Origin: Muribaculaceae bacterium
GTDB taxonomy: Bacteria > Bacteroidota > Bacteroidia > Bacteroidales > Muribaculaceae
Length of the DNA: 26,483 bases
Assembly: GCA_016292745.1 (NCBI GenBank)
Contig: JAEDFO010000032.1
Location: forward strand, 1-26,483
Direction of reading: 5' to 3'
Both the position numbers and the translations under genes were made by a program. Of the stretch, positions 8,106 to 15,209 are shown piece by piece. The stretch's first letter is position 1. Each line of letters opens with the position of its first letter. Below the pieces are notes generated by a model. It searched no databases and was not told the origin of the DNA. It was given only the letters and a program-made list of their open reading frames with translations.

Positions 8106-9603
8106 AGCGGTTTAGTTTGTTGATTATCGTATCCATTCCCAGAATGGCCTCGCAGGTGCGAATAGCTGTAAGCGACACTCCACAGAATCCATGGAGATGG
8201 ATGTTCTGTCCTGTCAAGAATAGGTTCGGCACCTTGGTTCGAGTCGACATCATAGACATCGACACACTCTGGTAATCCTTCATAAAACCAGCCATCGAGC
8301 CATAGGTGTAGCCAACATAGTCGCGAATAGTCAGAGGTGAAGCTGTGTCGATGGCCTCAATTGTATTGCCGAATCCGGGAAATACGCTTTCGAGGCAGCC
8401 CAGCACCGTATCGGCACATTGCCGTTTCCACTGCTTGTAGTCGTCGCCGCGGTGTCCTACTGTTGTATCTTTCCACTTTTCCACCATACTCCAGTCCATC
8501 GGTACGGTGACCATCATCTTTTCGGCCCACTGGCCTTGGTTTTCAACCGGTGGAGTCATGTAAAGAAATCCCGACGGCCAGTTGTCAGCGTGGCCATGAT
8601 TCCACACATCGCTGTATCGTGCCATAAAGTATCCTGTGTGTGGCAAATAGGCAAACGATGACTTTCGCAGAGCGATGTTGAGCGTGAAAGCCGAACCCGA
8701 ATGCTTCAGTGCACCCACTCGCTTGCGATAAGCCTTCGGCATCACGCGTGGATTGTCGAGCATACCCAACAATGCATCGGGGGCTATGTCGGAAACGAAG
8801 CAGTCGGCCTCATAGCGCGAGCCATCGGCGGTCTCGACTGCTGTGATGCGACCATCGTGGGTGATTAGCCGCTCCACGCATTGGCCGGTGACAACTGTAC
8901 CGCCGTTGGATGTGACCACATCCGACAATGCTCGTGCCAGATGGTGGCTTCCACCCACAAACCGGGCTTGTCCACCCAGGTAGATAGTCGATATTATGGC
9001 ATGCTGATAGGCCGGTGTGCAGTTGGCACGTCCAGCATAGAACATATTGATGTACGACAGCACTGCCTGAAGCTTTGGGTCGGTGATATACTTGGCAATA
9101 AAACGCTCCACCGGCATGTTGAACTCGTCGCAATATTCGCGAGGCAGTTCTCGAAGCGAATGGAGAAAGAAGAAGGGCATCTGCGATGCTATGCGGCCGA
9201 TGGCATCAACATAGTTCACCAGATTGGCATGCTGATGAGGGAAATACTGCGACAACGAGGCAATGAAGCCCTCTGCCGTGGCAGCAATATTGTAAGTGGC
9301 AGCATCCTCGGCCACGTATACGCTGTCGGTACAGTTCAATGGCATTGGCTCTGTTTCGAAGCGGTCGATGACACCAAGATAACTGAACAGACGATGCATG
9401 TTCCAGCCTGGGTTCAGCCCTCCGACAACGTGCATTCCGGTGTCGAACACTCGACCGAAGCGGCTGAACGACATCAGTCCGCCACCAACCACAGGATTCT
9501 TCTCGACGATGGTAACCCTGACACCCTCCTTCGCCAGAAGAGCTCCACTTACCAGGCCACCAAGGCCCCCTCCTATTATCACTGCACTTTTTATTGTCGG
9601 CAT
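8098..9603 (-). CDS. CrtI/phytoene desaturase-like FAD-dependent oxidoreductase
   Basis: A 501-residue NAD(P)/FAD-dependent oxidoreductase of the phytoene desaturase/carotenoid isomerase superfamily. The FAD-binding dinucleotide fold starts at residue 7 with GGGLGG at 11-16, followed by VTIVEKN and the GGGLMSF segment. The C-terminal FAD contact region reads NLFLTGQNIHLHGFCG (about 463-478). Relatives desaturate, isomerise or saturate polyene and retinoid-like chains. No carotenoid backbone genes such as crtB or crtE are nearby, so a carotenoid substrate is unlikely. A polyene chain made by the adjacent ketosynthase and dehydratase is the better guess. It overlaps the downstream hydrolase by 8 nt. 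The superfamily assignment is firm and the reaction is not. Confidence 0.87.
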   Translation of the reverse strand: MPTIKSAVIIGGGLGGLVSGALLAKEGVRVTIVEKNPVVGGGLMSFSRFGRVFDTGMHVVGGLNPGWNMHRLFSYLGVIDRFETEPMPLNCTDSVYVAEDAATYNIAATAEGFIASLSQYFPHQHANLVNYVDAIGRIASQMPFFFLHSLRELPREYCDEFNMPVERFIAKYITDPKLQAVLSYINMFYAGRANCTPAYQHAIISTIYLGGQARFVGGSHHLARALSDVVTSNGGTVVTGQCVERLITHDGRITAVETADGSRYEADCFVSDIAPDALLGMLDNPRVMPKAYRKRVGALKHSGSAFTLNIALRKSSFAYLPHTGYFMARYSDVWNHGHADNWPSGFLYMTPPVENQGQWAEKMMVTVPMDWSMVEKWKDTTVGHRGDDYKQWKRQCADTVLGCLESVFPGFGNTIEAIDTASPLTIRDYVGYTYGSMAGFMKDYQSVSMSMMSTRTKVPNLFLTGQNIHLHGFCGVSLTAIRTCEAILGMDTIINKLNRYE

Positions 9604-9619
9604 AATAATATTCTTTCTG

Positions 9620-11119
9620 TTACTGATAGCGGTCGTAGCGGTCGGAAATGTCTGCCAGACGGCTGATGAAGTATCGTCGCATCCACGATGCCGTTTTCAA
9701 CGGGGTTTCTTGCGTCTCAGCCACAGCGGCATCGATAATGAAGCGCATCATCCCCTTCCGCATGTAGCATTGTCCTTTGGGAAGCACATGATTAGCTCCA
9801 TACATCACTGCGGGCACTATCGGCAGACCCAGCTGCTCGGCAATGTAGAATGCACCGGAGTGGAAACGGCCTATTGAGCCATCACTCGAACGTGTACCCT
9901 CTGGATACACGGCTATGCTGTATCCCTTGGCTACAAGCTCGCGCAACCGTGGCATCAGAGTGTCGATTCCGGCCGATACTGGGAAATATTCGGCGTTACG
10001 GATTACATAGCCGTAGAATGGGCTGCGCCACACCCAGTCGTTAGTGAGCACTACAAGGTTCGGTGTGAGCGCGAGCATGGCCATCAGGTCGAAGTGCGAC
10101 TGGTGGTTGCTCACAATCACTGCAGGACGGCTGAAATCGTGGCCACCAACGTTATCTATGGTGGTTTTCACCCCTGGATAGCCATGCCACTGCACTATTA
10201 TGCGGGCAAAGAAGCATAGCATGCGACGCAATGTTTCAGCTACCCTGTCGGGACTGCGGCCGATAATCTTCATGGCCGCTGCCGTTGGAGTGAGCACCAG
10301 CAGTGAGTTAACCAGATAGAAAAGCAGCGAATAAAGAGTTCGCAATGCTATGAGTAGCACTCTCACGATGCGACAAGGGAGTGCCACCAGCAGTGCAGCA
10401 AAGCACAGTATTGTGTTGAGCACCGAAATGCGGGTGAAGTCGAGAGCCGGACGGAAATGCGACACTCGCTCTTCGGCTGGCGGATAGTATACGTTTACCG
10501 GCACAGGCACTATCCTGACGCCGTTCCACGATGCAAGTACCAGCAGTTCGAGCTCGGCCTCATAACGCGAGGTGAGCAGACCCAGCCCCACGAGCTTGTG
10601 GAGAGGATAAAGGCGGAATCCTGTTTGGGTGTCGCGCAGCCGGGTGCCGGTTTGCACGGCAAACCAGAAGTTGCTGAACGAATTGGCAAATTTGCTGCCG
10701 GCCGAGCGTTCCATGGCTTCGAGGTTTCGACGTTCACCAATTATAATGGCGCGTGGGTTGGCTATCGAGGCCTGCACCACCGTGGGTATGTCCTCAGGGA
10801 AGTGCTGGCCGTCGGCATCGAGCGTTATGGCGTAGGCAAATCCGTCGGCCATTGCGCGGCGGAAGCCGGCTTTCAGGGCTGCTCCCTTGCCGGAGTTGCG
10901 GGGCAAGGTCACCACGGTAATGCCTTCAATCGAGGCCAGAATCGTCGGCGTTTCGTCGGTGGAGCCATCATTCACCACATACACGTCGGCACATTCGTTG
11001 AGTGTGCGGCGCACCACATCGGCTATGGTGCCTGCATTGTTGAATGTAGGTATCACAGCGCATATGCCTCGGCGACGCATGCGTTCAATCAACGATATGT
11101 GGCTTACACTTTCCGGCAT
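9620..11119 (-). CDS. GT2 glycosyltransferase fused to PlsC-type acyltransferase
   Basis: A 499-residue bifunctional enzyme. Residues about 18-225 are a GT-A family 2 glycosyltransferase resembling dolichol-phosphate-mannose synthases: VIPTFNNAGTI, VVNDGSTDET, and the metal-binding DADGQH at 101-106. Hydrophobic stretches at about 231-278 should anchor it in the inner membrane. Residues about 305-490 are a lysophospholipid-type acyltransferase with NHQSHFD (338-344) and YPEGTRSSDG (405-414). Similar glycosyltransferase/acyltransferase fusions are found in aryl polyene and flexirubin clusters, where they are thought to build the lipid or sugar anchor of the pigment. The start overlaps the end of the dehydratase gene by 16 nt. 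The sugar donor and acyl acceptor cannot be read from the sequence. Confidence 0.9.
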   Translation of the reverse strand: MPESVSHISLIERMRRRGICAVIPTFNNAGTIADVVRRTLNECADVYVVNDGSTDETPTILASIEGITVVTLPRNSGKGAALKAGFRRAMADGFAYAITLDADGQHFPEDIPTVVQASIANPRAIIIGERRNLEAMERSAGSKFANSFSNFWFAVQTGTRLRDTQTGFRLYPLHKLVGLGLLTSRYEAELELLVLASWNGVRIVPVPVNVYYPPAEERVSHFRPALDFTRISVLNTILCFAALLVALPCRIVRVLLIALRTLYSLLFYLVNSLLVLTPTAAAMKIIGRSPDRVAETLRRMLCFFARIIVQWHGYPGVKTTIDNVGGHDFSRPAVIVSNHQSHFDLMAMLALTPNLVVLTNDWVWRSPFYGYVIRNAEYFPVSAGIDTLMPRLRELVAKGYSIAVYPEGTRSSDGSIGRFHSGAFYIAEQLGLPIVPAVMYGANHVLPKGQCYMRKGMMRFIIDAAVAETQETPLKTASWMRRYFISRLADISDRYDRYQ

Positions 11120-11478
11120 GTAAACGATAGTTTTGCATATGTGGTGCTGCCATTGGCCATTACGGCTTGGGCTGAAATTGTGGTGTCGGTAGCGGAGCCG
11201 ACTGTAAGGCTGCAGCCGATAGCTGTGGCATCGTTGGGACTCATCACGGCTATGAACTTGGCATTCTTGATGGATTGCAACTGTAGCTGTAAGCCAGTGG
11301 CGTGTTCAAGCAGCTCAACTGCCATCTGCACTATGCATACTCCAGGAGTTACTGGCATTCCTGGGAAATGTGCCTTGTAGATAGGGCTGTCGGAGCACAG
11401 CTCAATGCGATAGCGTGACGTAGTAGCGTCGGCTGACTCGCTGTCGGTGATGCGAAACAAATTATTCAGTAGCTGCAT
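11104..11478 (-). CDS. FabZ/ApeI-like hotdog 3-hydroxyacyl-ACP dehydratase
   Basis: A 124-residue single hotdog-fold protein of the 3-hydroxyacyl-ACP dehydratase group. The signature HFPGMPVTPGV at residues 37-47 supplies the catalytic histidine (H37). The position that is glutamate in FabZ (LILEAM) reads as glutamine here (Q51); E55 lies one helical turn later. In aryl polyene synthesis such enzymes create each trans double bond after ketoreduction. The gene overlaps the upstream hypothetical gene by 17 nt and the downstream glycosyltransferase-acyltransferase by 16 nt. A thioesterase or non-catalytic hotdog role is possible, but the HFPG-PGV motif favours dehydratase. Confidence 0.82.
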   Translation of the reverse strand: MQLLNNLFRITDSESADATTSRYRIELCSDSPIYKAHFPGMPVTPGVCIVQMAVELLEHATGLQLQLQSIKNAKFIAVMSPNDATAIGCSLTVGSATDTTISAQAVMANGSTTYAKLSFTCRKV

Positions 11479-11896
11479 GGCTTATGGTGTCGGTTACTGT
11501 TATTGGAACGAACGAATAACGGATGTGGCGACGGGTGTTCTCGTACACAGTGTCGCCTTGGCTGAGACCGCCGAGCAGATGGCGCAGGTCGGAGCGAAGG
11601 GTTCGGCGGATATACCACTTGTTGAGTTTGGGCGTAAGCTCACCAAGTTTCACCTTGTTGTTCTTGTGGGAGTAAGTGAAGTCGAGCAGCGATACGCCAA
11701 ACTCGTTCACCACACTTGCCACCAAAGCGTCGTCGGTACGGAGCATAGCACATATACCACTCAGATACGATTTGCCGAAATCGATGCTCACAGCATAGCG
11801 TGCACGGCATCCGGTGGTGTCGGGCAACAGCGATTGGGCCGAGAGTGTGGCAGTAGCAGCTATGGCAAGCGATATGGCGGCTATACGTAGGTTCAT
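11462..11896 (-). CDS. Small exported protein of unknown function, partner of LolA-like gene
   Basis: A 144-residue protein with a clear N-terminal signal peptide (about residues 1-20, LSA-QS). It has no lipobox cysteine, so it is probably soluble in the periplasm rather than a lipoprotein. The mature part (RYAVSIDFGKSYLSGICAM, then EFGVSLLDFTY, then LNKWYIRRTLRSDLR) matches nothing I can name with certainty. It is reminiscent of the small DUF3261-type proteins that accompany LolA genes in polyene clusters. Its start overlaps the LolA-like gene by 4 nt. A LolB-like acceptor role in moving the product to the outer membrane is an inference from this pairing. Confidence 0.75.
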   Translation of the reverse strand: MNLRIAAISLAIAATATLSAQSLLPDTTGCRARYAVSIDFGKSYLSGICAMLRTDDALVASVVNEFGVSLLDFTYSHKNNKVKLGELTPKLNKWYIRRTLRSDLRHLLGGLSQGDTVYENTRRHIRYSFVPITVTDTISHAATE

Positions 11897-12516
11897 TTCA
11901 CTGTAAACACTGAATCGGCTATTGTTTTGTCCTTCACCACGTTGGTCATATCTATCACAGTACTGTCGCCCTTGCGCTCATGCATCTCCACACCTACCAC
12001 CATCTTCTGGCGGCGGTCGTAGCGGAGCACTATCTTGCTGAACATGTGCTTCATGTCCTTTTTCTGCGGCAGAAGGGTCACCACATGGATGTCGGCGGTC
12101 GATTGCACTGTGGCGGCAAACTCACGGCTGTCGGTAAGGCTCTTGCCAACCACACTGTTAAGCATTATGCGGGCCACTTCCTTGAACACCTTGTTCTTGT
12201 CGGCGTCGATAACATCGTTGCGTCCGCCTTTGTTTATCTGCACCTTACCTCCATTGATTATGAAAGTATAGCTGTAAGGCGACGTATACTCCCACCTCAA
12301 CTTGTCGGGTTGGCGGTAGCATAGCCGTCCCTTCGAGGTCATCTTGTCACCAAGGAGTTTCAAAGTCTTGGTCTGCACAAAGTTGCACTCAAACGATTTC
12401 ATCTGCTGGGCGGCTGCCGATATCTCGGCAAGGGCGTCGGCAGCGACGTCGGCCTTGGCCAGCAGTGGCATCAGCACCGCTATCAGCATGATTGCTATCC
12501 GGTTAATCTTTCTCAT
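11893..12516 (-). CDS. LolA-like periplasmic lipid carrier
   Basis: A 207-residue periplasmic protein of the LolA superfamily. It has a signal peptide at about residues 1-22 (ending AKA-DV). A conserved pattern follows: FECNFVQTKTLKLL, then KGRLCYRQPDKLRWEYTSP, then YTFIINGGKVQI, as in outer-membrane lipoprotein carrier proteins. Dedicated LolA paralogues are a regular part of aryl polyene and flexirubin clusters and are thought to carry the lipid-linked pigment across the periplasm. This copy lies between the ArnE-like membrane protein gene (7-nt gap) and the small exported protein gene (4-nt overlap), so it is most likely pathway-specific rather than the housekeeping lolA. Confidence 0.88.
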   Translation of the reverse strand: MRKINRIAIMLIAVLMPLLAKADVAADALAEISAAAQQMKSFECNFVQTKTLKLLGDKMTSKGRLCYRQPDKLRWEYTSPYSYTFIINGGKVQINKGGRNDVIDADKNKVFKEVARIMLNSVVGKSLTDSREFAATVQSTADIHVVTLLPQKKDMKHMFSKIVLRYDRRQKMVVGVEMHERKGDSTVIDMTNVVKDKTIADSVFTVK

Positions 12517-12523
12517 AATATTC

Positions 12524-12877
12524 TTATTTTGCTATCAGACAACACCCCAGCACTATAAGCGCTACGCCTATCCACTTGGTGGCATCTACTGTCTCGTGAA
12601 AAAACACTATCGAGGCTATCATCCCCAGAACATAGCTAAGCGACACCATCGGATAGGCCATGCTCAGGGGGTAATGCTTCACTATATACATCCACAGCAA
12701 GCTCGCTCCGCCAAACATTAGCCCGCAGGCAGCAAACTGCCAGTTGAGCAGCACAGATTGCCAGAATCGAGCGGTCATGGCAAACGGTTCCATGCGCTGT
12801 AGGGCAAATTTCAGCAGCACTTGCCCGGCGGCAAGCATCACACTCTGCGATATGGCTAATAATAGGAGTCGGAACAT
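12524..12877 (-). CDS. ArnE/EamA-like small four-helix membrane transporter
   Basis: A 117-residue inner-membrane protein with four predicted helices, at about residues 3-25, 43-63, 70-92 and 98-116. The segments GQVLLKFAL, HYPLSMAYPMVSLSYV and WIGVALIVLGCCLIAK resemble SMR/EamA-type proteins such as ArnE and ArnF, which flip an undecaprenyl-linked aminosugar. In this operon the neighbouring dolichol-phosphate-mannose-like glycosyltransferase makes flipping of a lipid-linked sugar or product a reasonable guess. Related small proteins usually act as dimers; only one copy is present. A drug-efflux SMR function is the alternative. Confidence 0.8.
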   Translation of the reverse strand: MFRLLLLAISQSVMLAAGQVLLKFALQRMEPFAMTARFWQSVLLNWQFAACGLMFGGASLLWMYIVKHYPLSMAYPMVSLSYVLGMIASIVFFHETVDATKWIGVALIVLGCCLIAK

Positions 12878-12887
12878 ACTTATTGGT

Positions 12888-14630
12888 TTAATCGGTGGTC
12901 AATAATATGCTGCGCGAGTAGACTTCGTAGGGCATGGGGCAACCAAGACGCCTGCAGATGTCGGCAAACATCGGTGTACTCTCGTCGTGAAGCCCCACCA
13001 GCACACTGCGAGCCTTGCCTTGTGCTATCAGCCGTCGTGCATCGTCGAGTGCCCAGTCGAGCGAGGCACTGCCGTGCGAGTAGGTGATGTTGTAGCCCTG
13101 GCAACGAGTGCGGATGGCGATGGCGCTGGCTATGGTGTTGTGGGTACTTTGCATGAACAGGCTGGGCTTGAGCATCGTCTCTCCACCCTGGCACATGTCG
13201 GAAAGAAAACGTTCACTGGTTTCAAGCATGCCCCATCGTGTAGCAGCTATTACGGCATCGGGAGCATCGATTCCAGCCTTTCTGAGTGCTTGCAGCGACG
13301 ACAGTGTGGCAGCTTTCAGAAGCTTGCCCATGCGGCGGGTCTCGAGAACTGGAATGTATTGTCTAAGTTCAGCAAGGCTCTCAGAGTTGTCAATCACCAC
13401 ATCGGCTGCCACCACGGCACTCTGGGAATATGAAGGCCATGGATACTTCGGTTCATCGAGGCTGAGCAACAGCGACGAGTCGTTGCCTCCGAATCCAAAC
13501 GAGTTGCAAAGCACTCGCCTCAAACTCACACCTTCAATGCCCATCGAGGGCTCAATACAAGCAATGTCAGCTGTATTATAACCTACATTGGCGGGCACAA
13601 AGCCATGCTGCATGGCCAAGAGGCTTATTACCACCTCGATGGCGCCCGATGCCGAGGTTGTATGTCCTGTATAGCCCTTGGTGCTCGACACTGGAGGCAT
13701 TGCATCGCCAAACAGGCGACGCAGAGCAGCACTCTCACTCGAATCGTTGTTCTCGGTAGCTGTACCATGGGCATTCACATAATCAATATCCTCCGGTTTC
13801 ACACCACCCATAGCGAGAGCTTCGCTCATGGCTCGGTAGGCTCCTTCTCCATCGGGGCTCGAGGCTGTCTGGTGATAAGCGTCGCAGGCATTGCCGTAGC
13901 CGGCAACATAGCCATACACTCTACCTGTCGCATCATCGCTGCGCTGCATCACCACATAAGCTGCTCCTTCGCCCAAATTGAGGCCATTACGGACGGCATC
14001 GAACGGACGGCATCGCTCTTGGGAGAGTATCATCAACGAATTGAAGCCATTGAGATGGAAGAGCGACAATGCCTCGCTACCACCGGCTATCACCACATCG
14101 GCCTCTCCGCGGCTAAGCAGTTCTGCTCCTACCGCAATGGCATTAAGTGCCGACGAGCATGCCGTGGATACCGTAGTGCACCGCACTCCACCTATACCGC
14201 CATAGCGTGCTGTCGCTTCAGTGCTGCTCCCGCAATCGTGGCTCATCACCGGCTGCAGATGCTCATCGCTCTCGGCCAACTGACCAAAGTAGCGCTCTGT
14301 GACATCCATACCGCCTACAGTAGTGCCCGATACCAGCACCATCCGTTGACATTGTGCTTTATCAATACCGGCATCTGCTATCGCCTCGTGAAGCGCAGTT
14401 GCACCCAGCAGAACCGTCCTGCTCACTTCTGTATCTTCGGCAATGCCAAGCCCATGCTTCAGTTCATTGTCCGAGTCATCTACCTCGCCCACAGGAAGTC
14501 CGCGATGGCAGGTAGGCAAATGACGCACCTCGCCAATGCCGCTTTGCTTCTGGCGAAGACTCGCCAGAGTGGCATCGGCTCCATTGCCTATCGCCGATAT
14601 CACACCTATGCCGGTAATCGCTATGCCCAT
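12888..14630 (-). CDS. Beta-ketoacyl-ACP synthase fused to chain-length-factor-like domain
   Basis: A 580-residue protein of two thiolase-fold units. Residues 1-395 are a complete FabF-type ketosynthase: active-site cysteine in STACSSA (C158), histidine in NAHGTATENN (H288), and KGYTGH with K318 and H323. The C-terminal glycine-rich NSFGFGGNDSS is at about 376-386. Residues about 405-575 form a second, shorter unit like the ketoacyl-synt_2 domain (PF13723) of chain length factors, with TRWGMLETSERF, STHNTIASAIA and SHGSASLDWAL. It has no cysteine where the nucleophile would be. In proteobacterial aryl polyene systems the KS and CLF are separate chains (ApeO, ApeC). Here they are fused, with a 6-nt gap to the ACP gene upstream. 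It should drive iterative malonyl extension of the starter. Confidence 0.9.
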   Translation of the reverse strand: MGIAITGIGVISAIGNGADATLASLRQKQSGIGEVRHLPTCHRGLPVGEVDDSDNELKHGLGIAEDTEVSRTVLLGATALHEAIADAGIDKAQCQRMVLVSGTTVGGMDVTERYFGQLAESDEHLQPVMSHDCGSSTEATARYGGIGGVRCTTVSTACSSALNAIAVGAELLSRGEADVVIAGGSEALSLFHLNGFNSLMILSQERCRPFDAVRNGLNLGEGAAYVVMQRSDDATGRVYGYVAGYGNACDAYHQTASSPDGEGAYRAMSEALAMGGVKPEDIDYVNAHGTATENNDSSESAALRRLFGDAMPPVSSTKGYTGHTTSASGAIEVVISLLAMQHGFVPANVGYNTADIACIEPSMGIEGVSLRRVLCNSFGFGGNDSSLLLSLDEPKYPWPSYSQSAVVAADVVIDNSESLAELRQYIPVLETRRMGKLLKAATLSSLQALRKAGIDAPDAVIAATRWGMLETSERFLSDMCQGGETMLKPSLFMQSTHNTIASAIAIRTRCQGYNITYSHGSASLDWALDDARRLIAQGKARSVLVGLHDESTPMFADICRRLGCPMPYEVYSRSILLTTD

Positions 14631-14636
14631 CAGCCG

Positions 14637-14894
14637 TTATTTCTTACGGTTTTTGCTCACATAATCAGCTATCGACGACACGCTCGAGAATATGGCCTTT
14701 CCCTCTGATGGATTCGCCAAACGAATGCCATAATGCTTCTCAAGTAGCACTATAAGTTCCAGTGCATCAATCGAATCGAGCCCCAGGCCTTCACCAAAAA
14801 GCGGTGCAGAAGCATCTATATCATCGGGGGTCATCTCCTCGAGGTTCAGGGCCTCGATAATCTGCAGCTTCAGAGTATGTATCAGTTCATCCAT
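14637..14894 (-). CDS. Acyl carrier protein (chain-extension ACP), first gene of polyene-type operon
   Basis: An 85-residue acyl carrier protein. The phosphopantetheine serine is S41 in the segment GEGLGLDSIDALEL (34-47), the form seen in ACPs of aryl polyene clusters. It ends in a basic KNRKK tail. It is the first gene of the 14-gene run, with the ketosynthase gene starting 6 nt later, which makes it the likely carrier of the growing chain. The start is supported by the normal ACP length. A possible promoter -7 box lies 65-72 nt upstream (14959-14966). Confidence 0.93.
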   Translation of the reverse strand: MDELIHTLKLQIIEALNLEEMTPDDIDASAPLFGEGLGLDSIDALELIVLLEKHYGIRLANPSEGKAIFSSVSSIADYVSKNRKK

Positions 14895-14958
14895 AATGAA
14901 TAAATTGTTTATGCGGCCTTCGACACCTCTACAGGCACGGCCACTTTATTTCAAGCAA

Positions 14959-14966
14959 CAAAATTA
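14959..14966 (-). promoter_or_regulatory. Possible Bacteroidota -7 box for the polyene-type operon
   Basis: Read on the minus strand this is TAATTTTG, matching the Bacteroidota TAnnTTTG -7 consensus. It lies 65 nt upstream of the first ACP start codon and downstream of the glp terminator. No TTTG -33 element is seen at the usual spacing, so the promoter is weak, activator-dependent or a chance match. Confidence 0.4.
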
Positions 14967-15066
14967 GCAAAAAATAGTCAATCCACCTCATTTTGCTCCA
15001 AAAGAGCCGACGGCCAATATGCCCAATAGCCACTTCCTATTCCGCTTTCCGTCGGTGAGGCGCAAG

Positions 15067-15101
15067 AAAAAAAAGGATGCTGCCTCTGCGGCAACATCCT
15101 T
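15067..15101 (-). terminator. Rho-independent terminator of the glp operon
   Basis: On the minus strand a 12-bp stem (arm 15101-15090, arm 15084-15073, one G-U wobble) closes a 5-nt loop and is followed by a run of T down to 15067 (eight T in total, two of them in the stem). It lies 108 nt after the glpT stop codon. The plus-strand orientation has no T-tract, so it acts for minus-strand transcripts only. Confidence 0.9.
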
Positions 15102-15209
15102 GTCTTCAAAACTCTACAATTACTTATCAATAGATAAAAATCCTAAATGCTATCGGAAGGCGCTGCATCACGCAGAACCAACCGACTTTATCATTATACT
15201 TATGTAAAT

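Larger units (their letters stand above)
14895..15209. other. 315-bp intergenic region between glp operon and polyene-type operon
   Basis: No gene is seen here; the open frame at 15019-15207 on the plus strand spans the terminator and has no coding character. The region holds the glp terminator (15067-15101), a possible minus-strand promoter box (14959-14966), an inverted repeat CCGACGG/CCGTCGG (15007-15013 and 15049-15055), and a direct repeat CCAATA inside it (15014-15019 and 15024-15029 approximately). The repeats lie between terminator and promoter box, where an activator of the polyene-type operon could bind. Any such role is inference. Confidence 0.6.

Noticed and set aside
8098..9603. 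Carotenoid biosynthesis locus
   Set aside because: Only the CrtI-like gene is present; no phytoene synthase, prenyl synthase or cyclase is seen, and the surrounding genes are ACP-based.
11831..11896. Lipoprotein reading of the small exported protein
   Set aside because: There is no cysteine at the end of the signal peptide; LSA-QS fits signal peptidase I instead.
13605..14708. 367-codon open frame on the plus strand
   Set aside because: Antisense to the ketosynthase and ACP genes; no recognisable features.
12888..14894. Housekeeping fatty-acid synthesis (fabF/acpP) genes
   Set aside because: The ketosynthase carries an extra CLF-like domain and is operonic with LolA, MMPL and glycosyltransferase-acyltransferase genes, unlike the primary fab locus.
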